From Umezawaea sp042738955 (GTDB lineage: Bacteria > Actinomycetota > Actinomycetes > Mycobacteriales > Pseudonocardiaceae): a stretch of 64,000 nt of DNA. The DNA lies in the NCBI RefSeq assembly GCF_042738955.1, contig NZ_JBHYHC010000005.1, positions 1-64,000 of the forward strand, given 5' to 3'. Shown here one piece after another: positions 1-11,200 of the stretch. Under the pieces are notes generated by a model. The model ran no database searches. It saw only the letters and a list, made by a program, of their open reading frames with translations, and was not told the DNA's origin. The position numbers and the translations under genes are program-made. The first letter of the stretch is position 1, and every line of letters starts with the position of its first letter.

Positions 1-26
1 GTCCAAAGAGAGTCCCGCCCGACCAC

Positions 27-63
27 AATTTTAAGGCCGAAATCCCCATGTCAAATCGGCCAC
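27..63. repeat. intergenic repeat element, copy 1 (half element)
   Basis: The 37 bases here match 28121-28157 at almost every position: both start AATTTTAAGGCCGAAATCCC and end AAATCGGCCAC. At the 28-kb locus this segment is the right arm of a long imperfect hairpin. Here only the right arm is visible; a left arm, if present, would lie beyond the window edge. It is followed by the same type of degenerate CAGTCCCG repeats as at 28 kb, so the two loci share a composite non-coding element. Confidence 0.75.
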
Positions 64-80
64 GTTCCGTGGCCCGCGCC

Positions 81-195
81 TGCCAGTCCCAGCCTGGTCA
101 CCAGTGACCGTCAGTCCCGGCGTGGTCACCAGCTTTGTCCTCTGTCCCGTGGGTGCTCACTGGCTTCGCCTCCTGTCCCGTGGTGGGTCATCAGG
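81..195. repeat. degenerate ~30-bp tandem repeats
   Basis: Four imperfect units begin near 81, 105, 133 and 163. Each carries a CAGTCCC or CTGTCCCG core followed about 5-8 bases later by TGGTCACCAG or a variant (TGCTCACTGG, GGTCATCAGG). The same core and tail recur at 28200-28318. No open reading frame of credible composition covers them. Confidence 0.55.
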
Positions 196-212
196 TGGCT
201 TCGGGTTTCGTC

Positions 213-280
213 GTGGGTCTTTGTGTCTTTCCAATTATCTTTTTGTCTTTTTATCTTTTTATATCCGTCTTTTTGTGGTT
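213..280. other. T-rich non-coding tract
   Basis: A strikingly AT-rich stretch in a high-GC genome, made of repeated TCTTTTT-like blocks (four between about 237 and 275). It lies just beyond the terminator of the beta-glucoside operon. No gene is recognised in it. The whole interval 1-333 holds only the repeats, this tract and the terminator. Confidence 0.6.
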
Positions 281-284
281 GCCA

Positions 285-322
285 AAAACCGCCCGGTGGA
301 CCGTGGTCCACCGGGCGGTTTT
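285..322 (-). terminator. intrinsic terminator of the beta-glucoside operon
   Basis: A perfect 17-bp inverted repeat (285-301 paired with 306-322) with a 4-base loop, GC-rich inside and ending in a run of T on the minus strand. It starts 12 bases after the stop codon of the GH1 gene, so it is a textbook rho-independent terminator for the leftward operon; the symmetric A/T flanks could also stop rightward transcription. Confidence 0.9.
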
Positions 323-333
323 GGTTCTGCGTC

Positions 334-1697
<1,364 letters not shown>

Positions 1698-1701
<4 letters not shown>

Positions 1702-2726
1702 GTCGCTCCAACTCCAGGATGTCCCGATAGGGAAGGGGTGTTCAGCCAGCAGGCGACGCTGCGGCTGCTGTCGCCGTTGGTGCCCGCGAGCTTTTCGAGG
1801 ACCGGGATCTCCCGCTCGCACACGTCGAAAGCACTGGGGCACCGCGGGTGGAAGGGACAACCGGACGGCACCGTCCTCATGTCCGGCGGCGAACCGGGGA
1901 TGCCGGTCAGCGGACGGCGGGGACCGTGCAGCGCGGGGAACGAGCCCAGCAGGCCCTTGCTGTAGGGGTGGCTGGAGGCGCGGTACATGTCCTCCGAGGC
2001 CGCCTGCTCGACGATCCGGCCCGCGTACATGATCGCGATCCGGTCGGAGAACTCCACGAGCAGCGAGATGTCGTGGGTGATGAACAGGACGGAGAAGCCG
2101 AGCTCCTCGCGCAGCCGCATCATCTGCTCGAGGATCTGCCGCTGCATCACCACGTCCAGCGCGGTGGTCGGCTCGTCCATGATGATGATCTCGGGGTCCA
2201 GCGCCAGCGCCATCGCGATCATCACGCGCTGACGCATGCCGCCGGAGAGCTGGTGCGGGTACGCGCCGAGCCGGTCGGCGGAGATGCCGACCAGCCGCAG
2301 GAGTTCCGTGCTGCGCTTGTTGCGCTGCGCCCGCGACATCTCCGGGCGGTGCGCCCGGTAGATGTCCTCCAGCTGCGACGAGACCGTCGAGACGGGGTTG
2401 AGCGAGTTCATGGCGCCCTGGAACACGATGGCGATGTCGTTCCAGCGGAACGACCGGAGCTGCTTCGGCGTCAGGCCGAGCACGTCCACGGGCTCCGGCT
2501 TGTCGCGGCCGTGGTGCAGCACCTCGCCGCCGGTGATGAGTCCCGGCGGCGGGAGCAGCCGGGTCATCGCGTAGGCCAGCGTGGACTTGCCGCTGCCGCT
2601 CTCCCCCGCGAGGCCCAGGACCTCGCCGCGGTTGAGCGTCAAGTTCACCGAGCTGACCGCGTGCACGGCGCCCTTGCCCTGCCCGTAGTCGACCGACAGG
2701 TCGCGGATCTCCAACACGGGGGTCAC
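1698..2726 (-). CDS. ABC transporter ATPase, Opp/Dpp type (DppD-like)
   Basis: First-type ATPase of a peptide/nickel/oligosaccharide importer, 342 residues. Walker A is GESGSGKS at about residues 41-48, the signature is LSGGMRQRV, and Walker B is IIIMDEPTTALD; the C-terminus has the cysteine-containing oligopeptide/dipeptide extension (CPFHPRCP). The GTG start at 2726 overlaps the TGA of the upstream permease as GTGA. It pairs with the second ATPase at 4596-5642. The neighbouring GH1 enzyme and LacI regulator argue that the cargo is a sugar and not a peptide. Confidence 0.92.
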
Positions 2727-3616
2727 GACCGCCCGCCTTCCTGCCTCAGCACGGGCGTGAAACCGACGCGCATCTTGACCTTGCTGCCACCGGCGGTGGT
2801 CCGCAGCCGGGGGTTCACGTACTCGTCGATCCCGAAGTTGATCAGCGAGAGGGCGGTGCCCAGCAGCGCGATGCAGAGACCGGCGGGGATGAACCACCAC
2901 CACGCGCCCTGCGCCAGCGCCTGCGCGTTCTGCGCCCAGAACAGGATCGTGCCCCAGTTCCAGTTGGACACGCTCGCGACGCCGATGAAGGACAGCGTGA
3001 TCACCGACAGCACCGCGAAGATGACCGTGCCGACGAAGCTGGACGCGATGATCGCCGTCAGGTTCGGCATGACCTCGAACACGATGAGCCGCCACGTGCG
3101 CTCACCCGTGGCCCGCGCCGCCTCGACGTAGTCGCGCTGGCGCAACGACAACGTCTGGGCGCGCAGGATGCGGGCGCCCCACGCCCAGCCGGTCGCGCTG
3201 ATCACGAACGCGATCAGGAAGTCACCCGCGTCCGGCAGGAACGAGGTCACGATGATGATCAGCGGCAGCGCCGGGACGACCAGGAAGATGTTGCTCAGCG
3301 CGGAGAGGATCTCGTCGGCCACACCGCCGAGGAACCCCGCCGTCACGCCGATCAGCACCGACAGCGCCGTGGCGATGGCACCCGCCACGAGACCGACGAC
3401 CAGCACGCCCCTGGCGCCGACGAGCACCTGGGAGAAGATGTCCTGACCGGTCTGCGTGGTGCCGAACCAGTGCGTGCTGGACGGCTCCGTCATGATGTCG
3501 CTGCTCATCGCGGACGGGTCGTAGGGCGCGATCCACGAGCCCACGATCGCGACCAGGACGAAGAAGCCCATGATGGACAGACCGGCGATCGTCTTGCCGT
3601 TCAAGGCAGACTTCAT
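2723..3616 (-). CDS. ABC transporter permease, DppC-like
   Basis: Inner-membrane permease of 297 residues. It starts with one transmembrane helix (about 10-32), then the OppC-type periplasmic segment and five further helices. The EAA loop lies in DYVEAARATGERTWRLI, the contact point with the ATPases. The ATG at 3616 follows the stop of the DppB-like gene by two bases. The long open frame that runs upstream of this start is the out-of-phase reading of the neighbouring permease gene. Confidence 0.92.
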   Translation of the reverse strand: MKSALNGKTIAGLSIMGFFVLVAIVGSWIAPYDPSAMSSDIMTEPSSTHWFGTTQTGQDIFSQVLVGARGVLVVGLVAGAIATALSVLIGVTAGFLGGVADEILSALSNIFLVVPALPLIIIVTSFLPDAGDFLIAFVISATGWAWGARILRAQTLSLRQRDYVEAARATGERTWRLIVFEVMPNLTAIIASSFVGTVIFAVLSVITLSFIGVASVSNWNWGTILFWAQNAQALAQGAWWWFIPAGLCIALLGTALSLINFGIDEYVNPRLRTTAGGSKVKMRVGFTPVLRQEGGRS

Positions 3617-3618
3617 GC

Positions 3619-5638
<2,020 letters not shown>

Positions 5639-5642
<4 letters not shown>

Positions 5643-7306
5643 GCGGTGGCCGGCTTCAAGCGGAGAACCACCTGCAACGCGTTGGTCTGCGTCGGCTGCG
5701 GCGGCGCGTACGGGTCCTCGGCGGTGGGCCAGCCGATCCAGGACTTCGTGCTGTACTCCGCGCCGACCGGCGAGGAGACCAGCGGGATGGCCGGGACCTG
5801 CTCGACGAAGATCTTCTGGAGCAGGTCCAGGTTCGTCTTGCGGGCGGCGTCGTCCGGGGCGGACGCGTAGGCGGTGAGCGCGGAGGTCGCGGCCGGGTCG
5901 TTGAAACGGCCCTGCGCGGAGGCCGCGGGCTCGCCGATCGGCTTGCTGGCCGAGGCGTCCATGATGTTCTGGTACGTCTCGAACGGCGTCGCGCCGCTGT
6001 TGGTCCAGTGCATCGTGGCGTCGAACGCGCCGGAGTTGAAGTCGGTCGTCCACTGGTCGACCGTCTGCGTCTTGACCTCGGCGGTGATGCCGAGGGCCTT
6101 GACCGCGTTCTTGATGATGTCGAGGTCGGTCAGGTAGTCCGACCAGCCCGCGGGGTCGGTCAGCGCGAAGGTGACCGGCGCGCCGGACGGGTCCTTCAGC
6201 GTGTCGCCGTCGAGCTTGTAACCGGCCTCGGTGAGGACCTTCTTGGCGCCTTCGACGTCGACCTTGGCGGTTTTGCCCTTGTAGTCGGCGGACAGGAAGG
6301 GGTCACCGGCCGGGCTGGGGATGCCCGTGACGTTGTCGACCTTCGGGAACAGCTTCGAGTGGCCCTGCTGGAAGATGACCTCGCGGTCGATCACCATGTT
6401 CAGCGCCTTGCGGACGGCAACGTTGTTGAACGGGGCCTTCGCGGTGTTCAGCCACAGGGCGTGGATGCCGAGACCGGCGGGCATCCAGATCTTGTGGTTC
6501 TTCGGGTCCTTGTTGACGTACAGGGTCTCGAAGTTCGGCATGAACACGTAGGACCACTGCGCCGCACCGCTCGCGAGGGCGGTCGTCTGCGCGCTGTTGT
6601 CGTTGTACGAGGTGTACTGGATCTCCGGGACCTTGGGGAGTTCCTGCCAGTAGCTCGACCGCACGGACAGCGTGACCGTCTGCGGCGTGAAGGTCTTCAG
6701 CGAGTACGGGCCGGTGCCGACGGGCGTCTCGTTGGTGAAGGTCGTCGGGTCCGGCACGTCCTTCCAGATGTGCTCGGGCACGATGAACGAGTTGAGGATC
6801 TTGTTCTCGTTCACGAACTGCGGCTTGCTGAAGGTGATCTCGGCGGACGTGTCGCTCACCTTGGTCGCGCCCGCGATCGGGAGGCCGTTGGTGTTGAGAG
6901 CGGACTTGTCCTTGAGCAGGCCGAACGTGAAGGCGACGTCAGCGGCCGTGAAGGGCTTGTCGTCGCTCCACTTGACGTCCTTGCGGGTGGTGATCGTGAG
7001 CTTCTGGTAGTTGTCCGCCCACTCCCACTTCTCCGCCAACCACGGCGTCCCCTTCTCGGAGGGCGCGATCGGGTTGGTCTGCACGAGGGGCTCGTAGATC
7101 ATGAAGCGGTACCCGAGCGACGCGCCCGCCGACGTGGCGAGGAACGGGTTGCTGTTGTTCGTCTGCGGCCCGTTCGGCATGCCCACCGTGAGCACGCCGC
7201 TGGCGGCGGACTTGGTGGCACCACCCGATGAACACGCAGCGGCCACGAGCGCGACGGCGATGGTGCCTGCCAGCGCGAGTGCGGTCCTGCGGCGTATGCC
7301 TTGCAT
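5639..7306 (-). CDS. SBP_bac_5 family solute-binding lipoprotein
   Basis: Extracytoplasmic binding protein of 555 residues that captures the solute for the permease pair. It has a lipoprotein signal peptide with lipobox VAAAC, so C25 should be lipidated. The mature part has the family-5 fold (MIYEPLVQTNP, then KPFTAADVAFTFGLLKD). Family 5 includes peptide, nickel and also cello-oligosaccharide binders. Because it heads an operon with a beta-glucosidase and sits under a CebR-like operator, a beta-glucoside or cello-oligosaccharide ligand is likely (inference). A GGGAGA Shine-Dalgarno precedes the ATG. Confidence 0.92.
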
Positions 7307-7329
7307 GGAATTCTCCCGGCGGGTTATGA

Positions 7330-7341
7330 GAGAGCGCTCTC
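7330..7341. promoter_or_regulatory. LacI-family (CebR-like) operator
   Basis: A perfect 12-bp palindrome GAGAGCGCTCTC lies 24 bases upstream of the binding-protein start. It matches the core of the actinobacterial CebR box (TGGGAGCGCTCCCA). The LacI gene next door most likely binds it and represses the transport operon. Confidence 0.8.
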
Positions 7342-7402
7342 AGGAAGGTGAAACGGGTGGCCCACCATAAGCAGCGGGCACGGCGGAAAACAGGGTGTGC
7401 GC

Positions 7403-8404
7403 TTAGATCTGTGGAGCTGACTGTCGGACCACGAGCGAGGTCGGCAGCACGAGTGGTTTCTCCGGCAGCGGTTCGCCGCCGAAGTGGGAGAGCAGCATCC
7501 GAGCGGCCGCCACGCCCATCTCCTGGAGCGGCTGCCGGACGGTGGTGAGCGACGGCTCGGCGTGCGAGGCGATCGGCACGTCGTCGAAACCGACGACGGA
7601 CACGTCACCGGGCACGTCTCGGCCCGCCTTGCGCAGTGCACGCAGGACACCCATCGCGGAGAGGTCGTTGTGCGCGAAGACGCCGTCGAACGGGATCCCG
7701 GTCGACAACAGCTTCTCGACGGCCACCGTACCGCCGTCGGTGGTGAAGTCACCATCGACCACGAGACGGGGGTCCACGGACAGGCCCACCGCCGCCAGCG
7801 CGTCCCGGAAGCCGTCGAGCCGCTCCCTGGTGCAGCCGAACTGCATCGGGCCGGTGACGACGGCGAACTTGGTCCGCCCCGCGGCGAGCAGGTGGCGCGC
7901 GGCGCCCTGCGCCCCCTCGCGGTTGGTGGTGGCAACCGAGGGGAACTGCGGGTGCGAGCCGCGGTCGTCGATCATGACGACCGGCAGGCCCTGCGCGTAG
8001 AGCGTGGCGATGTAGTTGAGGGTGTCCGGGGGCTCGATCACCAGCAGCCCGTCGAAGGCGTTGGCCGAGACGTGGCTGGCGAACTGGCTGAGCGAGTCCG
8101 GACCGCGGTTCACGGTGTACAGCAGGAGTCCGTAGCCCTCGGTCTCCAGGGTGTCGACTATGCCTTGCAGCACCTCGCCCATCCAGGGCCAGGTCAACGA
8201 CGGGGCCAGCATTCCCACGGTGCGCGCCCGGCCCCGTGCGAGGCCGACCGCGCGTGCGCTGGGCACGTAGCCGATCTCGTCGATCACGTGCCGGACGCGC
8301 TCCGCGGTGGTCACGTCCACATCGGGCTTGCCGTTCAGGACGCGGGACACAGTCGCCTTGCTCACCTGGGCGCGGAGGGCGACCTCGGCGATCGTGACCC
8401 GCAT
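7403..8404 (-). CDS. LacI family transcriptional regulator (CebR-like)
   Basis: Repressor of 333 residues with an N-terminal helix-turn-helix (TIAEVALRAQVSKATVSRVL, residues 3-22), hinge and periplasmic-binding-protein-like ligand domain ending in FGGEPLPEKPLVLPTSLVVR. The start at 8404 is preferred over the ATG at 8422 because a GAGGGAG ribosome site lies six bases before it and LacI proteins begin just before TIAEVA. It is encoded directly upstream of the beta-glucoside operon on the same strand and should respond to the imported sugar or its product. Confidence 0.9.
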   Translation of the reverse strand: MRVTIAEVALRAQVSKATVSRVLNGKPDVDVTTAERVRHVIDEIGYVPSARAVGLARGRARTVGMLAPSLTWPWMGEVLQGIVDTLETEGYGLLLYTVNRGPDSLSQFASHVSANAFDGLLVIEPPDTLNYIATLYAQGLPVVMIDDRGSHPQFPSVATTNREGAQGAARHLLAAGRTKFAVVTGPMQFGCTRERLDGFRDALAAVGLSVDPRLVVDGDFTTDGGTVAVEKLLSTGIPFDGVFAHNDLSAMGVLRALRKAGRDVPGDVSVVGFDDVPIASHAEPSLTTVRQPLQEMGVAAARMLLSHFGGEPLPEKPLVLPTSLVVRQSAPQI

Positions 8405-8449
8405 CTGGCACTCCCTCGTCATGCGGTCCGCTACCGTCTTCCCCGCTCC

Positions 8450-8472
8450 CGGTACCGGTACCGAAACCGGTT
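8450..8472. promoter_or_regulatory. palindromes upstream of the lacI gene
   Basis: Two adjacent perfect palindromes, CGGTACCGGTACCG (8450-8463) and AACCGGTT (8465-8472), lie about 46-68 bases upstream of the LacI start, in the divergent gap to the MOSC gene. They could be an autoregulatory operator of the LacI protein or belong to the MOSC promoter. The sequence differs from the CebR-like box downstream. Confidence 0.4.
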
Positions 8473-8607
8473 CCGGGAGAGGTGTGGTGCAGTTAACATG
8501 GCCGAAACCCCAGGGGTCAATACCTCGGTGTGTAACGAAAAGGCGACGCGCGGTCCACTACGTCAAACGGCCGCTGGCCTGCGGCGGACAGGGTTAGGGT
8601 TGCCTCC

Positions 8608-9147
8608 ATGGGGATGGTCGAAGCGGTGAGCCGCAGCTCGGAGCACACGTTCACGAAGCCCAACCGGGCCGAAATCCGCTTGCTCGCGGGCCTCGGCGTG
8701 GTCGACGACGCGCACCAGGGCGTGACGGTCAAGCACCGGTCACGGGTCGAGCGCGATCCCACCGCGCCGAACCTGCGCCAGGTGCACCTGGTCCACGGCG
8801 AGCTGCACGACGAGCTGCGCGCGGCCGGGTTCGAGGTGCGGCCCGGCGACGTCGGCGAGAACGTCACCACGCGGGGCGTCGACCTGCTCGCCCTGCCCAC
8901 CGGTACCCGGCTCCACCTGGGCGGGGAGGCCGTCGTGGAGGTGACCGGGCTGCGCAACCCGTGCCTCCAGCTGGACCGCTTCCGCAAGGGGTTGATGAAG
9001 GCCGTGCTGGACCGGGACACCGAGGGCAACCTGGTCCGCAAGGCGGGCGTGATGGCCGTCGTGCTGGTCGGCGGCCCGGTCCGCCCCGGTGACGCCGTCC
9101 GGGTGGAACTGCCCGCCAAGCCGCACCGCGCGTTGGAGCCGGTGTAA
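8608..9147 (+). CDS. MOSC domain protein
   Basis: A 179-residue protein consisting almost entirely of a MOSC (molybdenum cofactor sulfurase C-terminal) domain. It has the typical segments GDVGENVTTRGVDLLALP and GLRNPCLQLDRF; the cysteine in the latter (NPC) is the conserved reactive cysteine. MOSC proteins carry activated sulfur to metal centres or reduce N-hydroxylated compounds together with other partners; the real substrate is unknown. It is transcribed divergently from the LacI gene and has no partner gene nearby. Confidence 0.85.
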   Translation: MGMVEAVSRSSEHTFTKPNRAEIRLLAGLGVVDDAHQGVTVKHRSRVERDPTAPNLRQVHLVHGELHDELRAAGFEVRPGDVGENVTTRGVDLLALPTGTRLHLGGEAVVEVTGLRNPCLQLDRFRKGLMKAVLDRDTEGNLVRKAGVMAVVLVGGPVRPGDAVRVELPAKPHRALEPV

Positions 9148-9159
9148 GCGTCCCGAAGG

Positions 9160-9173
9160 TGGGAGCGCTCTCA
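9160..9173. promoter_or_regulatory. orphan CebR-like operator 1
   Basis: TGGGAGCGCTCTCA differs from the palindromic CebR box by one base. It sits 13 bases after the MOSC gene stop, between convergent genes, where no promoter for a protein gene is expected. Confidence 0.65.
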
Positions 9174-9191
9174 CGGTAGCCACGTCCATGG

Positions 9192-9228
9192 GGCACCTTT
9201 CGTGGACTCGAAGTGCCCGAAAGGTGCC
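9192..9228. terminator. hairpin between convergent genes
   Basis: An 11-bp inverted repeat (GGCACCTTTCG at 9192-9202, CGAAAGGTGCC at 9218-9228) with a 15-base loop lies between the MOSC gene and the convergent iclR-type gene. It has no T-run, so it is a likely but not certain bidirectional terminator. It is bracketed by the two orphan operators. Confidence 0.55.
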
Positions 9229-9250
9229 ACGCGATCCGGTCCCCGGTCAA

Positions 9251-9264
9251 TGGGAGCGCTCTCA
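9251..9264. promoter_or_regulatory. orphan CebR-like operator 2
   Basis: An exact second copy of TGGGAGCGCTCTCA in the same orientation as the one at 9160-9173 and followed by the same ACGGT. It lies 29 bases from the stop of the convergent regulator gene. Confidence 0.65.
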
Positions 9265-9292
9265 CGGTTAGGTCACGGTCGTGACGAGCGCG

Positions 9293-10063
9293 TTACCGCC
9301 GCAAGTCCGCCTCGATGGCCCTCGCGGCGGAGGTCAAGTGCGGCAACAGGTCCTCGCGGATCGACGCGGCGTCGCCCCGGCCGACGTGCGCGGAGACGTT
9401 GACGGCGGCCACGACCGCGCCGTCGGCCCGCCGCACGGGCACGGCGATCGACCGCAGCCCCTCCTCCAGCTCCTGGTCCACCAGCGACCAGCCGCGCTCG
9501 CCGATCACCCGCAACTCCTCGCGCAGCACCTCGACGTCGACGATCGTGTTGCGGGTCAACGGGAGCAGCCGCACCGACGCGAGGTAGCCGTCGAGCCACT
9601 CCCCCGGCTGCCCCGCCAGCAGCACCCGCCCCATCGCCGTCGCGTAGGCGGGAAAGCGCGTTCCGACGGTGATCGACACCGTCATGATCCGCTTGGTCGG
9701 CACGCGCGCCACGTACACGACCTCGTCACCGTCCAGAACGGACACCGACGACGACTCGTGGACGGTCGCGACGAGCTTCTCCATGTGCGGCAAGGCGATC
9801 TCGGGCAGCTCCAGCCCGGACAGGTACGCGTAGCCCAGCTCCAGCACCTTGGGGCGCAGCGCGAACAGCCGCCCGTCGGTGCTCACGTACCCCAGGTCGA
9901 CGAGCGTGTGCAGGAACCGGCGTGCGGCGGCGCGGGTCAGCCCGGTGCTCCGGGCGACGTCGCTCAGCGTCAGCTCGGCGTGCTCCGCGTCGAACGCCCG
10001 GATGACCGACAGACCCCGCTCCAGCGACTGGACGAAGTCCGAGGAGTGCCCGGCCACGGTCAC
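9293..10063 (-). CDS. pcaR: IclR family regulator of the pca operon
   Basis: IclR-type regulator of 256 residues: winged helix-turn-helix (about residues 8-65, LTLSDVARSTGLTRAAARRF) and a C-terminal effector-binding domain. It is similar to the PcaR/PcaU/PobR branch (FVQSLERGLSVIRAF). The GTG at 10063 overlaps the pcaC stop (GTGA); a second in-frame GTG at 10057 is also possible. It is the last gene of the operon it probably controls. Known PcaR proteins respond to beta-ketoadipate or protocatechuate; the effector here is inferred. Inverted TTCGC/GCGAA sites in front of pcaI are the likely targets. Confidence 0.85.
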   Translation of the reverse strand: MTVAGHSSDFVQSLERGLSVIRAFDAEHAELTLSDVARSTGLTRAAARRFLHTLVDLGYVSTDGRLFALRPKVLELGYAYLSGLELPEIALPHMEKLVATVHESSSVSVLDGDEVVYVARVPTKRIMTVSITVGTRFPAYATAMGRVLLAGQPGEWLDGYLASVRLLPLTRNTIVDVEVLREELRVIGERGWSLVDQELEEGLRSIAVPVRRADGAVVAAVNVSAHVGRGDAASIREDLLPHLTSAARAIEADLRR

Positions 10064-10428
10064 GCGTCCAGGGTGGCGAACGTCCGCTGCGCCACGGCGA
10101 ACGCGCGGTTCGCGGCGGGCACGCCCGCGTAGACGGCGACCTGGAGCAGCACCTCGCCGATCTCCTCGCGAGTCAGCCCGTTGCGCAGGGCGGCCTTCAC
10201 GTGCATGGACAGTTCGTCGTCGTGGTGCAGGGTGGCGAGCATCGCCAGGGTGATGCACGACCGGGTCCGCCGGTCCAGGCCCGGTCGCGTCCACACCTCG
10301 CCCCACGCGTAGGTGGTGATCAGCTCCTGGAAGTCCGCCGTGAACTCGTCGGTCCGCTCGACCGCTCGGTCCACGTGCTCGTCGCCGAGCACCTCGCGGC
10401 GCACCTCCATGCCGTCATCGAAGGACAT
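10060..10428 (-). CDS. pcaC: 4-carboxymuconolactone decarboxylase
   Basis: Small AhpD-like all-helical enzyme of 122 residues that decarboxylates gamma-carboxymuconolactone to beta-ketoadipate enol-lactone. Diagnostic segments are EFTADFQELITTYAWGEVW and LTREEIGEVLLQVAVYAGVPAANRAF. Its ATG lies 14 bases inside the end of pcaD. In many streptomycetes this activity is fused to the hydrolase (PcaL); here it is a separate gene. Confidence 0.93.
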   Translation of the reverse strand: MSFDDGMEVRREVLGDEHVDRAVERTDEFTADFQELITTYAWGEVWTRPGLDRRTRSCITLAMLATLHHDDELSMHVKAALRNGLTREEIGEVLLQVAVYAGVPAANRAFAVAQRTFATLDA

Positions 10429-11200
10429 CGGCGGACCCTCTGGTGGTGGTCAGGTGGCCGTGCAGGATCACCGACACGGCGTCGGCCGCCTCGACGTTGG
10501 CCAGGTGGGCGGCGTCGCCGACGACGTACAGCTCGGCGTCCGGGATGGCGTCGGCGATCACCCGCAGGAACTCCGTCGGCGTCGCCTCGTCCTGGGCGGC
10601 GGCGATCACCACGGTCGACGCCTGGATCGCGGGCAGCACGGGCCGCAGGTCCATCACGGCCAGCGCGTCGCAGATCCCGGCGTAGCTCTCGGCGTCGACG
10701 CCGGACAGCACGTCCTTGAACCGCTGGACGACCTCGGGCTCGCGCTCGGCCAGCGCGTGGGTGAACCACCGGCCGACGACCACGTCGGCGATCGCGGCCG
10801 TGCCGGACTCGCGGACGGTGGCCGCGCGGTCGCGCCACGGTCCCGGCGCCGGGAAGGACGCGGTCGTGCAGCACAGCGCCAGCCGGTCCACCCGTTCGGG
10901 CGCGTGGCCCGCGAGCCACATGCCGATCATCCCGCCCAGCGACAGCCCGCAGTAGGAGAACCGTTCCACACCAAGGGAATCGGCCAGCTCCAGCACGTCG
11001 TCGCCGAGGTCGTCGATGGTGAACGGGCCGGTGGCGGTCGGGCTGCCGCCGTGCCCGCGGTGGTCGAAGCGCAGCACCCGGAAGTACTCGTGCAGCACGG
11101 GCAGCTGCGGCTCCCAGAGGGCGGTGGTCGTGCCGAGCGAGCTGCCCAGCACGAGCACGGGGGCATTCTCCGGTCCGCTCAGTTCGTAGTGCAGTCTCAC
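10415..11200 (-). CDS. pcaD: 3-oxoadipate enol-lactonase
   Basis: Alpha/beta hydrolase of 261 residues that opens beta-ketoadipate enol-lactone to beta-ketoadipate. The oxyanion segment is LGSSLGTTTALWEPQ, the nucleophile elbow is GLSLGG (serine) and the catalytic histidine is in GDAAHLANVE. The GTG at 11200 overlaps the pcaB stop as GTGA. Only this last part of the long open frame has hydrolase sequence; the upstream part is the antiphase shadow of pcaB. Confidence 0.92.
   Translation of the reverse strand: MRLHYELSGPENAPVLVLGSSLGTTTALWEPQLPVLHEYFRVLRFDHRGHGGSPTATGPFTIDDLGDDVLELADSLGVERFSYCGLSLGGMIGMWLAGHAPERVDRLALCCTTASFPAPGPWRDRAATVRESGTAAIADVVVGRWFTHALAEREPEVVQRFKDVLSGVDAESYAGICDALAVMDLRPVLPAIQASTVVIAAAQDEATPTEFLRVIADAIPDAELYVVGDAAHLANVEAADAVSVILHGHLTTTRGSADVLR

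Noticed and set aside
1..330. possible attachment site or prophage end at the left edge
   Set aside because: No integrase, tRNA or phage gene is near; the visible signal is an intergenic repeat, T-tract and terminator.
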